Of a DNA stretch of 64,000 nt, positions 26,096 to 36,100 are shown in pieces. The notes under the pieces were generated by a model. That model worked only from the letters and a program-made list of their open reading frames with translations. It was not told where the DNA came from and did not search any database. Made by a program: the position numbers and the translations under genes. Numbering within the stretch: position 1 is the stretch's first letter; each line of letters opens with the position of its first letter. The DNA comes from Verrucomicrobiia bacterium (GTDB lineage: Bacteria > Verrucomicrobiota > Verrucomicrobiia > Verrucomicrobiales > Akkermansiaceae). The stretch lies in assembly GCA_030432565.1 (NCBI GenBank), contig JAUIGV010000005.1, positions 124,001-188,000 of the forward strand, read 5' to 3'.

Positions 26096-28945
26096 TCAGT
26101 GAAGGTACAGGAACTCGTTGGAGCTTAGTAATGCGTGACAGAAATCTTCAAAAGCCTCTCTTTCCGGAGAGCTCGCTGCAGAGAACTTTTCGTGACCACC
26201 CCACTTGGCGCCCGAAGGAAGCCCGGCAAGGTCGACGACGTTCAGATCAATGACAGGATCTGGAAATTCCGGCAAGTCCCGCTCGTGCAGTAATTTTCGT
26301 GTCAGTCTCAACCTCGCCACTTCTCCTCGCCACAAATGCCCGCCGCCACTACGCGCGCCCAAGAAAACCTTTCCACTCTTCCGCTGAATGCCCCCCACGA
26401 CCTTGTGCCCCACCTCGACCCGCTGCATTTCCCCGTCCGACCTCGACAAATCCTTCAAATAAAAGGTCACCCTGCCCTGCCCTTCGCCTCGCGCATTGAC
26501 AACCACCGCCACGAAAACCGGAACCTTCAACGGAACCCTGAGATTCGAAGCCACGACCTCATACTCAAGGTCACCACCCGGATTTAATCCCACTAATTGC
26601 ACAATTAAATTCCTTGGTCCGTAGCGGCTCTTTTCGCTCGTCACCCCGATGGACCAGCCCTGGCTTTGATGGTTGCCATTCCATTGTGACAACAATGTGT
26701 TCACACGCGCATCATCGTGAACTTCGTCGAGCCGGACCACCGCGGAAGCCGAAAATTGATCTTCCGGGAGTTGAACTCCGGGCAATTCCAAATACTCCCA
26801 CTTGCTTCCGGGCTTTAGGGAAAAAGCCCCCCTGGCACCTCTGGCCAGATAGGACTCCGCACCCTTGAAAAAACTCTTCAAAGCAACCAATCCCTTCTGA
26901 TCCGAAGCGCCCCCGGCCCGCTGATCCTTTTCGGTGTTCTTGCTTTGCGAGGACAAGAATTCCATCGCAGCTTTCACCTCCTTCTCTTTTGCCTCACGCC
27001 CCCAAACCATTCGATAAGCCTCCCTCACATCCCCGCCTTCCGCGCTTCCCTTCGCTCCCAGAATCCGGCCAGCCAAGGCCCGGGCCCTGGCCAAAGGCCA
27101 CTCGCTGTTGGCCAATAGCAAGGACTGTGTCGGAGTCGTCGTATTCAACCGCTCCGGCTCGGAAGCAAATCCCGCCGGGCTGTCAAAACACTGCAAAACT
27201 CGCTCCGGAGTGTTTCGCATCTTCCTTAAATAAATGGACCGCACCGGCGAAGAACCACCTTGGGCCACCCCTCCTTCCAAATGCTTCAATTCGCCAGACA
27301 AAGCCAGCATGGCATCCCTGATCTGTTCCGCGCCGAGTCTCCGCGGCGGAAATCTCCAGAGCAACTTATTCCCCGGATCCGTTTGAACCTGAGCATTGCT
27401 GGGCTCAAATCTTGCCGTCTGACGGTAAGCCGCACTTGTCATGATCAACTTGTGCATCCGTTTTACCTTCCACCCGCCACTCATAAACTCACCAGCCAGC
27501 CAGTCCAACAACTCCGGATGAGTCGGCTCCTCTCCCAGCATGCCAAAATCATTCGGAGAGGCCGCAATCCCGCGCCCAAAATGATGCTGCCAGATCCGAT
27601 TCACCATCACTCGTGCCGTAAACGGATTCTCACTCGCCACAATCCAATCCGCCAAAGCCGAACGACGCCCGGTGGTTGTCTCCCGCCTCTCAATTGCCGG
27701 AGCGGCCTCCCCCAGCAATGTTAAAAATCCCGGCATCACTTCTTCCGAGTTCAGTTGAACAACCGCAGCCTCGCTTCCCGTATCCGTGCTCATGAAGGAC
27801 TTCGGCAGTGGCTCGGGCTTGAGCCGGTCAAAAGCACTCAGTTGCGTCTCCAGTTCTTCATAGCGCAAACGCCCGGGACTGCCCTTCTTTAAAACCTGCT
27901 CCGGCTTGGCCCGCGTCTCCACCTCCCGAATCGCCTGACGTTCCACCAGAAAAGAAATCTGGCGCTCATACGAACTCTGCTTCTCCCGCGGCTTGGCAAA
28001 CATCTCCTGCACCTCCGGCGGAAACGTCTTCACGTGAGAATTGTATTTTGCTCTCTGCCCGGCCTCAACCAACAAGGCCATCTCCGCCCTGATCTCCGCC
28101 GTCGCCTCTTCCCATGCCCGATACCGCTTCTGATACCCGGCAAGCTCTTCGGGAGTCGCGAAAGACCTGTCGTCCGGCCAATAGACCGACGATAGAAAGG
28201 CCTGCAGCGCGAAATAGTCCTTCTGCAAGATGGGATCAAACTTGTGGTCATGGCACTGGGCACAGCCGATTCCCATTCCTAAAAACACCTCAGCCGTTAC
28301 GTCCGTGATCTCATTGATCATGATCTCCCGCTGCATCTCCGCGTTGCGCTGGTTCCACTCGTAAACCCCGTTGCGCAAAAAACCTGTCGCCACCACTCGC
28401 TCCGGATCACTCGCCGCAATTTCATCACCCGCCAACTGCTCCTTCACAAACTCGTCGTAAGGTTTGTCCTCGTTGAAGGCCCGAATGACATAATCCCGAT
28501 AACGAAACGCCGCCGGACGAAAATCATCCGCCCGATAACCATCACTATCGGCATAGCGAACCACATCCAGCCAATGCTGCCCCCATCGTTCTCCATACCT
28601 TGGGCTCGCCAAAAGTTCATCAATCAGCTCATTCACGGCCACATCACGATCCTTTTCCCACGCCGTTAAAAACTCTTCCACTTGCCCGACCGCCGGAGGC
28701 AAACCGTGCAAATCAAAGTAGGCCCGCCTCACGAATTCCTCCGCTGAAGCCTCCTCCGACATCATCAATCCGGCCTGCCCCAACTTCCTTTCCACAAAAA
28801 AATCCACCGCATGCCCGACCTTCGGCACCACCACTTTCCTCACTGGCTGCACCACCCACCAGGCTTTTTCTTTTTCAGTGAACTCACGACCGCTTCCCAC
28901 CATCACGGTGAAAAATCCCAGAAGAAATCGGAGTAGGCAATTCAC
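26096..28945 (-). CDS. DUF1549/DUF1553 (PSD1-type) protein with inserted LamG-like domain
   Basis: 949 residues from a GTG at 28945, chosen because it gives a signal peptide (NCLLRFLLGFFTVMVG); upstream in-frame ATGs lie inside the divergent NHL gene. DUF1549 spans roughly residues 45-260 and has a heme-type CAQCH motif at about 228-232. DUF1553 follows (YRQTARF, GKLLWRFPPRRLGAEQIRDAML). Before the canonical DUF1553 ending LLSSNEFLYLH lies an extra region of about 190 residues with concanavalin-like strands (FSASAVVRLDE, SIGVTSEKSRYG, KVFLGARSGGG). This insertion is not part of the usual family. Partner of the adjacent DUF1501 gene. Confidence 0.88.
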   Translation of the reverse strand: MNCLLRFLLGFFTVMVGSGREFTEKEKAWWVVQPVRKVVVPKVGHAVDFFVERKLGQAGLMMSEEASAEEFVRRAYFDLHGLPPAVGQVEEFLTAWEKDRDVAVNELIDELLASPRYGERWGQHWLDVVRYADSDGYRADDFRPAAFRYRDYVIRAFNEDKPYDEFVKEQLAGDEIAASDPERVVATGFLRNGVYEWNQRNAEMQREIMINEITDVTAEVFLGMGIGCAQCHDHKFDPILQKDYFALQAFLSSVYWPDDRSFATPEELAGYQKRYRAWEEATAEIRAEMALLVEAGQRAKYNSHVKTFPPEVQEMFAKPREKQSSYERQISFLVERQAIREVETRAKPEQVLKKGSPGRLRYEELETQLSAFDRLKPEPLPKSFMSTDTGSEAAVVQLNSEEVMPGFLTLLGEAAPAIERRETTTGRRSALADWIVASENPFTARVMVNRIWQHHFGRGIAASPNDFGMLGEEPTHPELLDWLAGEFMSGGWKVKRMHKLIMTSAAYRQTARFEPSNAQVQTDPGNKLLWRFPPRRLGAEQIRDAMLALSGELKHLEGGVAQGGSSPVRSIYLRKMRNTPERVLQCFDSPAGFASEPERLNTTTPTQSLLLANSEWPLARARALAGRILGAKGSAEGGDVREAYRMVWGREAKEKEVKAAMEFLSSQSKNTEKDQRAGGASDQKGLVALKSFFKGAESYLARGARGAFSLKPGSKWEYLELPGVQLPEDQFSASAVVRLDEVHDDARVNTLLSQWNGNHQSQGWSIGVTSEKSRYGPRNLIVQLVGLNPGGDLEYEVVASNLRVPLKVPVFVAVVVNARGEGQGRVTFYLKDLSRSDGEMQRVEVGHKVVGGIQRKSGKVFLGARSGGGHLWRGEVARLRLTRKLLHERDLPEFPDPVIDLNVVDLAGLPSGAKWGGHEKFSAASSPEREAFEDFCHALLSSNEFLYLH

Positions 28946-29021
28946 AGGCTTTAAACAACACCACAGACGGATGTCGGTGGAAGATAAAAACGAAATCGCC
29001 CACTGGAATCTCTCAACCACA

Positions 29022-30014
29022 ATGAAAACATTTCTCGTCAGCCTCACGATTACCCTTCTCACCCTCATCGCAGAATCGGCCCCGCAAATCGTCACCGGCA
29101 TCATCCAACCCTTCTCCATCGTCTTCGACCAACAAGGTACCATCTACGGCGTGGAATATGAAAATGGCAACCGTATCTTCCGTCTCAAAGACGACCAACT
29201 CTCCTTCATTGCCGGCTCCAAAACCCCGGGCGGCAAAAAACTCGGCGACGTTGCCGCAGGCGATGGCGGCAACGCCGGAAAAGCCCGCTTCAATGGCATG
29301 CATGATCTCGCGCTTCACCCCGATGGCCGACTTTTCATCGCCGACACCTTCAATCAACGCATTCGTGTCCTCGACCTCAAAACAAACACCATCTCCACCC
29401 TGGGTGATCAACACCTGAAATTTCAATCTCCCTACACTGTCGACCTCCACCCCGATGGAAAGCACCTACTCGTTGCTGATCTCGAGAAACGCCAGGTTCT
29501 CGAAATCAACCTCAAAACCCTCACCGCCAAACCCCGCGCCGGAAACGGAAAAAAAGGCAAGCCTATCGAAGACTCACCCGCCACTAAATCACCCCTCCTC
29601 GCTCCCCGGGCCGCGATCTACGGAAAGGACGGATCCATCTTCCTCGCCTCCCGCGAAGGCCATGCCATTCGCCAGGTCACCCCCGAAGGCACCCTAAAAA
29701 CCATTGTCAATCTTGCTGGCAAGAAAGGCTCTGCCGGCGACGATGGCCCCGCCATCAAAGCCCGCCTCAACGGCCCAAAGCATCTGGCACTCGATCCTGA
29801 AGGCAACCTCGTCATCAGCGATGACAACAACCACATCCTGCGCCTCTACAAACATGAAAGCAAAACTCTCCACCTCCTTTACGGAACCCCGGGCAAAAAG
29901 GGTAACGCTGCCACTGAACTAAACCGCCCCCATGGAGCCCGCTACGCTCCCGACGGATCGCTCTGGATTGCTGACTCTTTCAACAACCGACTCGTCAGGG
30001 TTCTCCAGCCTTAA
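29022..30014 (+). CDS. Secreted NHL-repeat beta-propeller protein
   Basis: 330 residues from the ATG at 29022 (MKTFLVSLTITLL), which begins a clean signal peptide; the frame is open further upstream but without reason to use it. NHL-type blades are easy to see: LALHPDGRLFIADTFNQRIRVLD, TVDLHPDGKHLLVADLEKRQVLE, LALDPEGNLVISDDNNHILRLY and ARYAPDGSLWIADSFNNRLVRV. It forms a six-bladed propeller, probably extracellular or periplasmic, for protein or glycan binding, or as a lactonase-like enzyme. Divergent from the PSD1 gene; 76 bases separate the starts. Confidence 0.85.
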   Translation: MKTFLVSLTITLLTLIAESAPQIVTGIIQPFSIVFDQQGTIYGVEYENGNRIFRLKDDQLSFIAGSKTPGGKKLGDVAAGDGGNAGKARFNGMHDLALHPDGRLFIADTFNQRIRVLDLKTNTISTLGDQHLKFQSPYTVDLHPDGKHLLVADLEKRQVLEINLKTLTAKPRAGNGKKGKPIEDSPATKSPLLAPRAAIYGKDGSIFLASREGHAIRQVTPEGTLKTIVNLAGKKGSAGDDGPAIKARLNGPKHLALDPEGNLVISDDNNHILRLYKHESKTLHLLYGTPGKKGNAATELNRPHGARYAPDGSLWIADSFNNRLVRVLQP

Positions 30015-30191
30015 CTAAAAGGTTATTCAGGCCGGAAAAAACAGCGGAGCCCAAAGACGGCAACACCGAGAAGCGTGAAGGAGAGGATCAAGAGAGTGAT
30101 CCTTCAACCCGGCCAGTTAATTGGGATCCTTCTCATCCTGGGTCTCACCAAGACAGAAGGAACCTTTTTTTTCTTTCAATGCGATGGCGGT

Positions 30192-30220
30192 TTGACACCT
30201 TGAGAGGTGCCGGAAAACTT
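30192..30220 (+). promoter_or_regulatory. Possible promoter in the 30015-30233 intergenic region
   Basis: A consensus -35 TTGACA (30192-30197) lies 42 bases before the ATG at 30234. The -10 at 17-base spacing (AAACTT, 30215-30220) is poor. The rest of 30015-30233 shows a small hairpin, GGATCA-AGAGAG-TGATCC, near 30085-30102 and no gene. Confidence 0.3.
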
Positions 30221-30233
30221 TTTCAATCAACAA

Positions 30234-30941
30234 ATGAACTTCAAACTCGCAATCATCCCCGTAATTTTCCTGCCAGCAGGAATTCAAGCAGCCACCATCA
30301 CCTTCGCCGGAGTTGTCAATGACGACAGCGGCTCCGAGATTTCGGAGTGGAAAACCGCATCAACTGTCAAATCCCTCGATGGCGACGGCGACAATGTCTA
30401 CGGCACCCTCGCCCATCTCTTCTACCGCATCGAATTCAAGGGGCAAAACACCCTCTACACCTTTAATAGCTCCGATAGACAGGTGGGGCCTTTTGCGGGA
30501 TATGCCGTCGTAGACCACCCCGACGGGGTCTCTCCCGACACCCAGGTTCGCACCACCACCAATGATGCAGCCGGCCTGGCGGATGACGTCATGTTCACCT
30601 TCACCGCTCTGGCGGGCTCCCCCGGGGACGTGCGGATCGGGATCGCCACCGACGGATTGAACGGGAATCAGTTTTCACCCGCTTCCATCGGACTTCGACA
30701 AGTCGCCGGATCGTCAGCCGAGCACACCCTGACCTCGGTGAACAGCACTCTCGACATGGTCTTTTTCGACGTCACCGGAGTTTTGGCGGGAGATCAGTTC
30801 GAAGTCTTCGGCGATTCGGGCTCCGGAAACTTCGCGACTCACCAAATCGTCACCTGGGACACCCTGACCATCCCGGAACCGGGGAGCTGCCTACTCCTCT
30901 CGCTTTCCTTCCTCCTGATTTCCATCAAAAGGAGGCGCTAG
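30234..30941 (+). CDS. PEP-CTERM sorted secreted protein (duplicate N-domain)
   Basis: 235 residues from the ATG at 30234. A signal peptide covers about residues 1-19. The body is a beta-rich domain of about 185 residues with several Asp/Asn-rich turns (DGDGDN). The end is a textbook PEP-CTERM signal: IPEPGS, a hydrophobic stretch, then KRRR, recognised and cut by an exosortase that is not in this window. The domain is almost identical, also at DNA level, to residues 25-210 of the next protein, which carries a quite different tail. The function of the shared domain is unknown. Confidence 0.8.
   Translation: MNFKLAIIPVIFLPAGIQAATITFAGVVNDDSGSEISEWKTASTVKSLDGDGDNVYGTLAHLFYRIEFKGQNTLYTFNSSDRQVGPFAGYAVVDHPDGVSPDTQVRTTTNDAAGLADDVMFTFTALAGSPGDVRIGIATDGLNGNQFSPASIGLRQVAGSSAEHTLTSVNSTLDMVFFDVTGVLAGDQFEVFGDSGSGNFATHQIVTWDTLTIPEPGSCLLLSLSFLLISIKRRR
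30312..30862 (+). repeat. Tandem duplication, copy 1 (about 550 bases)
   Basis: Matches 31074-31624 at a constant offset of 762 bases without indels. I count about 20 differences by eye, most of them silent. It covers the domain shared by the PEP-CTERM gene and the following gene but neither signal peptide nor tail, so the similarity starts and stops abruptly inside both genes. Confidence 0.9.
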
Positions 30942-30998
30942 TCACCGCGCGCTATTTTCCACTTCATCCTCTTTGGAACAAATTAAACTAACGGAATC

Positions 30999-33113
30999 AT
31001 GAAACTAAAAATCATCGGCTCCCTGCTCGCTTTGCCAATGGCAGCCCAATCGGCGCAGGTTAGCTTCTCCGGGGTTGTCAATGACGACAGCGGCTCCGAG
31101 ATTTCGGAGTGGAAAACCGCATCAACTGTCAAATCCCTCGATGGCGACGGCGACAATATCTACGGGACCCTCGCCCATCTCTTCTACCGCATCGAATTCA
31201 AGGGGCAAAACACCCTCTACACCTTTAATAGCTCCGATAGACAAGTGGGGCCTTTTGGGGGATATGCCGTCGTGGACCACCCCGACGGAGTCTCTCCCGA
31301 CACCCAGGTTCGCACCACTACCAATGATGCAGCCGGCCTGGCGGATGACGTCATGTTCACCTTCACCGCTCTGGAGGGTTCCCCCGGGAACGTGCGGATC
31401 GGGATCGCCACCGACGGATTGAACGGGGCTCAGTTTTCACCCGCTTCCATCGGACTTCGACAAGTCGCCGGATCGTCAGCCGAGCACACCCTGACCTCGG
31501 TGAACAACACTCTCGACATGGTCTTTTTCGACGTCACCGGAGTTTTGGCGGGAGATCAATTCGAAGTCTTTGGCGATTCGGGCTCGGGAAACTTCGCGAC
31601 TCACCAAATCGTAACCTGGGACATTCTCGTCACTTCAGACCTCACCGACCCGACAGATAGTGATAACGACACCATGGGCGACAACTGGGAAACCTTCTAC
31701 TTCGGCGACCTCACCACCAGTGACGGCACCGGTGATAACGACACTGACGGCGCCACCGATTTGCAGGAATGGAATGCCTCATCCAATCCGAACCAACCTG
31801 ACACCGATGGCGACGGGCTCACTGACGGTGATGAAATCAATACCCGAAATACTGACCCCACCTCCAACGATTCCGACTCCGATGGCCTTCCGGACGGTTA
31901 TGAAGTTGCCAACAACTTCGATCCCAATCTCGACACCGGTGATGATGGAGCAAGTGGCGATCCGGATATGGACACTCTGGACAACATCACCGAATTTGGT
32001 TTGGGAACAAATCCCAACGAGGAGGACACCGATGACGACGGCTACAATGATGCTGTCGAAAATCTAAGCGGCGTCTGGTTCGATGCCTCCGCAACAGGCT
32101 CCGATCCACTCAACCCTGACACCGATGGAGACGGGCTCGTGGACGGTGTGGAAAATCCCGACCTTGCCTTTGATGCCGGAAACCCCACGACCCAACCCGG
32201 GACAGATCCCAATCTCCGGGACAGTGACAGCGACGGAGTCAGCGATCGCCTTGAAATCGAAAACGGCACCGATCCTACCAATTCTGCAAGCACCCCTGGT
32301 CCGTCACCTAATGTTCTGAGTGCAGACTTTCAAGGAATCCCCGGAGGAGCATTCACCAATGAGCCCGTTCTCATGGAAGGTGGCAGCCCGCAGTCTGAAT
32401 ACCTTTCCGGAATCTGGAACGCACTTGATGTCACGGGCCACGATGGCACCGACATCGATCCATCCTGGACCGACCTGGTAAACGCCCTGGGCAACCCGAC
32501 CTCCGTCAGTGTCAACATCACCGGGGTTGTTTCTGCTTGGACCAATCCCCAAAACGAAAGACCAATTTTTGACGACTACCTCTTCGTCAATGCTGGCAAT
32601 GCCGATCCAAATATCGCCTGGAACATTGCAGGGCTTCGTCCCGCAAGCACTTACAGATTCTTCCCCTATGGTGGCGTGGCACGGGACCACACGATGACCG
32701 TTGACACCAACGGGGACGGCGATCTTAGCGACGAAACACCCACGCGGGTTCCACCAACAGGCGGTGTCGAATTTGCCGTCACTTCCGACGCCAGCGGTCA
32801 AATTATCGGAACCATCACTCCCGGCAACTCGGGCGAAGCAAATTGGGGCGGATTTGAACTGGTGGGAAATCTGCCAGGGGCTTCCGGCGCAGAATTGAAT
32901 ATCGAGGCGATCACCTACGATGGTGAAGACGTGACTCTCACCTGGACCAGTATCCCGGGTGCAACTTACAACATCGAGGCCAGCAGTAATCTGAGCGACT
33001 GGTCTCCCATCTCCATTGGTATCAACGCCGCTGCCGGCCCGGCCACCACCACCAGCCAGATTGTTGACACCACGTTTGACGCTGCGAAGTTTTACCGGGT
33101 TGTTGAACAGTAG
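30999..33113 (+). CDS. Secreted modular protein: duplicate domain, TSP3 calcium repeats, C-terminal beta domain
   Basis: 704 residues. Signal peptide about 1-19, then the domain duplicated from the preceding gene (about 25-210). Residues about 219-436 are thrombospondin type 3 repeats (TDSDNDTMGD, PDTDGDGLTDGDE, NDSDSDGLPDGYE, PDTDGDGLVDGVE, RDSDSDGVSDRLE), which bind calcium and form a stiff rod. Next comes a module with DYLFVNAGN and TVDTNGDGDLSDETP that recurs in the 33183 protein, and finally a C-terminal domain ending in YNIEASSNLSDW and FYRVVEQ. No PEP-CTERM tail is present. Likely a surface or matrix protein. Confidence 0.85.
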   Translation: MKLKIIGSLLALPMAAQSAQVSFSGVVNDDSGSEISEWKTASTVKSLDGDGDNIYGTLAHLFYRIEFKGQNTLYTFNSSDRQVGPFGGYAVVDHPDGVSPDTQVRTTTNDAAGLADDVMFTFTALEGSPGNVRIGIATDGLNGAQFSPASIGLRQVAGSSAEHTLTSVNNTLDMVFFDVTGVLAGDQFEVFGDSGSGNFATHQIVTWDILVTSDLTDPTDSDNDTMGDNWETFYFGDLTTSDGTGDNDTDGATDLQEWNASSNPNQPDTDGDGLTDGDEINTRNTDPTSNDSDSDGLPDGYEVANNFDPNLDTGDDGASGDPDMDTLDNITEFGLGTNPNEEDTDDDGYNDAVENLSGVWFDASATGSDPLNPDTDGDGLVDGVENPDLAFDAGNPTTQPGTDPNLRDSDSDGVSDRLEIENGTDPTNSASTPGPSPNVLSADFQGIPGGAFTNEPVLMEGGSPQSEYLSGIWNALDVTGHDGTDIDPSWTDLVNALGNPTSVSVNITGVVSAWTNPQNERPIFDDYLFVNAGNADPNIAWNIAGLRPASTYRFFPYGGVARDHTMTVDTNGDGDLSDETPTRVPPTGGVEFAVTSDASGQIIGTITPGNSGEANWGGFELVGNLPGASGAELNIEAITYDGEDVTLTWTSIPGATYNIEASSNLSDWSPISIGINAAAGPATTTSQIVDTTFDAAKFYRVVEQ
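31074..31624 (+). repeat. Tandem duplication, copy 2 (about 550 bases)
   Basis: Partner of 30312-30862 (offset 762). The left edge falls just after the signal peptide region and the right edge at TWD, a few codons before the TSP3 repeats begin. Confidence 0.9.
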
Positions 33114-33133
33114 AGTCCTGCCATTGAGTCTTT

Positions 33134-33167
33134 AAGGGGAACGGTCTCCGGACCGTATCCCCTTTTT
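33134..33167 (+). terminator. Rho-independent terminator after the TSP3 protein gene
   Basis: AAGGGGA (33134-33140) pairs with TCCCCTT (33158-33164), and inside it CGGTC pairs with GACCG around a TCCG loop; a T run follows. The GTC-TCCG-GAC core is identical to that of the clpP terminator, a stable UNCG-type loop. It ends 16 bases before the next ATG. Confidence 0.85.
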
Positions 33168-33182
33168 CACACCCTCATCCCT

Positions 33183-36100
33183 ATGAAAAAAGCCATCCTC
33201 GCTACCCTCTTTGTCACTCAAATTCTGAGTGCACAAGACAGCGTTGTCGTATTCAACGAGATCCACTACCACCCGGCGGGAAACAATTCCTCGCTCGAGT
33301 TCATCGAACTCTACAACCAGCTCGCCATCGACACTGATATCTCAAATTGGCGACTCGATGGTGACGTCCAATTTGACTTTCCCGAAGGAACCACCATCCC
33401 CGCCCAAAGCTACCTCGTCATTGCTCGGGACCCCGCAGCACTTCAAGCCGCTACCGGATTTTCCGGAGCCCTCGGACCTTACGAAAACTTCCTCTCCAAC
33501 TCGGGCAACACCCTTCGCCTCTACAACAACAACCGTTCGTTCATCGTCTCCAACTCGGCACCGCCCGCCTTTCGCGCGGAGACTCTTTGGAATGTCGACA
33601 TTCAGGGAAATGGCAATGGAGGATTTGCGGGCCAACTCTCCCCGCCCGGCAATATGTCAGGCACTATTAACGGACTTGGCGGCACCTGGAATCACTTCAC
33701 AGTCGGCGGTCATTCCACCACAAGCAGCAATCCCTCGCTCAACCTCGTCGAGAGCGATGGCTCCGCATCCCAGGTCACCTTCACCATCAACGGCACCGTC
33801 AGCGGATGGAGCCAAAGCGGCGACGCCCTCTTTTCCGACTACCTCTTCGTGAACGCCGGTAATTCCGACAGGAATCTCGATTGGCAAATCACCGGGCTCG
33901 ACTCCGGCAAAACCTATACCCTCATCGCCTATGGGGGCGTCGGCCGTGATGCGACCATTACCGTCGATACTGACGGAGATGGTAGTCTCACAGACGAAAC
34001 TCCCGTCATCGCTCCGGCAAACGCAGGCGTCGCCATCGAGAGCATCACTCCCTTCCCCGGAGCTAATCCCCTCATTCTCGGAAGAGTTGAATCCGGGAGT
34101 GTCAGCGAGGGAAACTGGAGTGGTTTCCAACTCTTCATTCCCTCCGAAGGTGACGGCGGTGGCGGTGGGACGACCACTGGAGGAGTCCCCACCAACTCCC
34201 TCGACAAGCGCCGCATCATGGACGAATTAAGTTATTCCGATACCTCACCCTGGCCCATCGCACCCGATGGCTCGGGCTTCACTCTCTCCAAAATCAACCC
34301 CGCATCCGGAACCCGGGAAGCAACCAACTGGAGCATCAGCAACTCCCCCCACGGTTCACCCGGTTCCCCCAACACCACCGCTTCTTCCTCGTCTCTCCTC
34401 TTCAACGAAGTCGCCGGGGAACTCAATACCACTTTTCAAGTTGAAATCATCAACTCCACCTCCTCTCCAATCGATTTCACCGGTTTTATCATCACCTCTT
34501 CGGACCCGCTTCATTCCGACTACGTTCTCCCTGCAGGCGTTCTCGGCCCGGGAAAATTCCTGACCATTGAAGCAGCTACTCTTGGCTTTACTCCAGGCGA
34601 CAACGATCGCCTCTTCTTTTACTCACCCGAAAAAAACAACATCCTCGACGCCGTCCGCATTGACGACCGTCCACAGGCCCGCTTTCCCGATGCCACTGGC
34701 GAATGGATGCGCCCCGACTCTCCCACCTTCGGGTCGGAAAATCTCATCACGCTCGAAGACAGACTCGTAATCAACGAAATCTTCTACCACGCCTATCCCG
34801 ACCGGGGCACCCCCGGCTCTCCCGCACCCACCACCACAACAACTGTTCTCAATTTCGATTCAGTTTGGAGATATAACCTCGACGCCGGACCCACCGGCCT
34901 TCCCTCAAACTGGGCGACCACCGAGCACCCCGCAGACAACACAAGCTGGGCCCAGGGCCCCGGACTTCTTGGCCGGGAAAATACGATCCTAGGCGAACCA
35001 ATCGGCACCGAAATCACGCTCTCTTCCAAGATCACTTACTATTTTGAGACCGAGTTCACTTACTCCGGCGATGGCCCCGTCAGCAAGATGATCCTCAATC
35101 ACTACATCGACGATGGTGCCGTCGTCTTTCTCAACGGCATCGAGATCGACCGTATCGGCATGCCCGTCGGCATAATCACCCCCACCACTGCAGCCTCCCC
35201 CGGAGTTGGCAATGCCGCTCCCGCCACCCTCACCATCAACAATCCCAACGTGCTCGCCGGAAGCAACCGCCTCTCTGTCGAAGTCCATCAGGCCAACACC
35301 AACAGCAGCGATCTTGTCATGGGGCTGGAAGTGATACTGGAAGCACCAGCCGGAGGTGGCGGGAACCCAGCCTCAACCTACACGGAACGCGACGAAGAAT
35401 GGATCGAACTCTATAATCGATCAGAAACCCCCATCGACCTCACCGGATGGAAAATCGGGGGCGGCATTAGCTTCAGTTTCCCTTCCACCTCGATTGCACC
35501 CGGCTCGTATCTCGTCATTGCAAAAGACGCCACCGCTCTATCAGAAAAGCATTCCACCGCCACCATCATCGGAGACTACTCCGGCCAACTCGCCAACGGC
35601 GGTGAAACCATCCGCCTCATCGATGCCAATGGAAACCCTGCCGACGAAGTCCGCTATTACGATTCCGGCAAGTGGCATTCAAAGGCCGATGGAAACGGCT
35701 CAAGCCTAGAACTCCGCGATCCCAAAACCGACAATAACGCCGCCGGTTCATGGGCTCCCTCCATCGAATCCGGCGAGTGGCAATCCTTCACCTACACCGG
35801 CACCGCCATCAACGATGGTATTGGCAATAATGTCTACCACGAGTTTCTCATCGCTCTCCTCGACTCCGGGGAATTCCTCCTCGACGACGTCAGTGTCATC
35901 GAAAGCGGCAGTATCGAATTTATCCAAAACGGAGATTTTGAATCCGACACTCCCGGCCGCCCTGCGGACAAATGGCGGGCCGTCGGCACTCATGGCAGTC
36001 ACAGCCGGACAGTCGTCGTCACAGATCCCGATGACCCGGGCAACCAATGCCTCCACGTTGTCGCCACCGGACCCACCGAGGACAAGCACAACAAACTCGA

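Noticed and set aside
30023-30104. Leftward 25-codon hydrophobic stretch resembling a C-terminal anchor
   Set aside because: No start codon beyond a TTG and a stop just upstream; could be a remnant of a sorting tail but cannot be supported.
31650-32300. Repetitive GAYACCGAYGG-like DNA considered as a CRISPR or satellite array
   Set aside because: Units are irregular and follow codons of calcium-binding TSP3 repeats; no constant repeat and spacer pattern.
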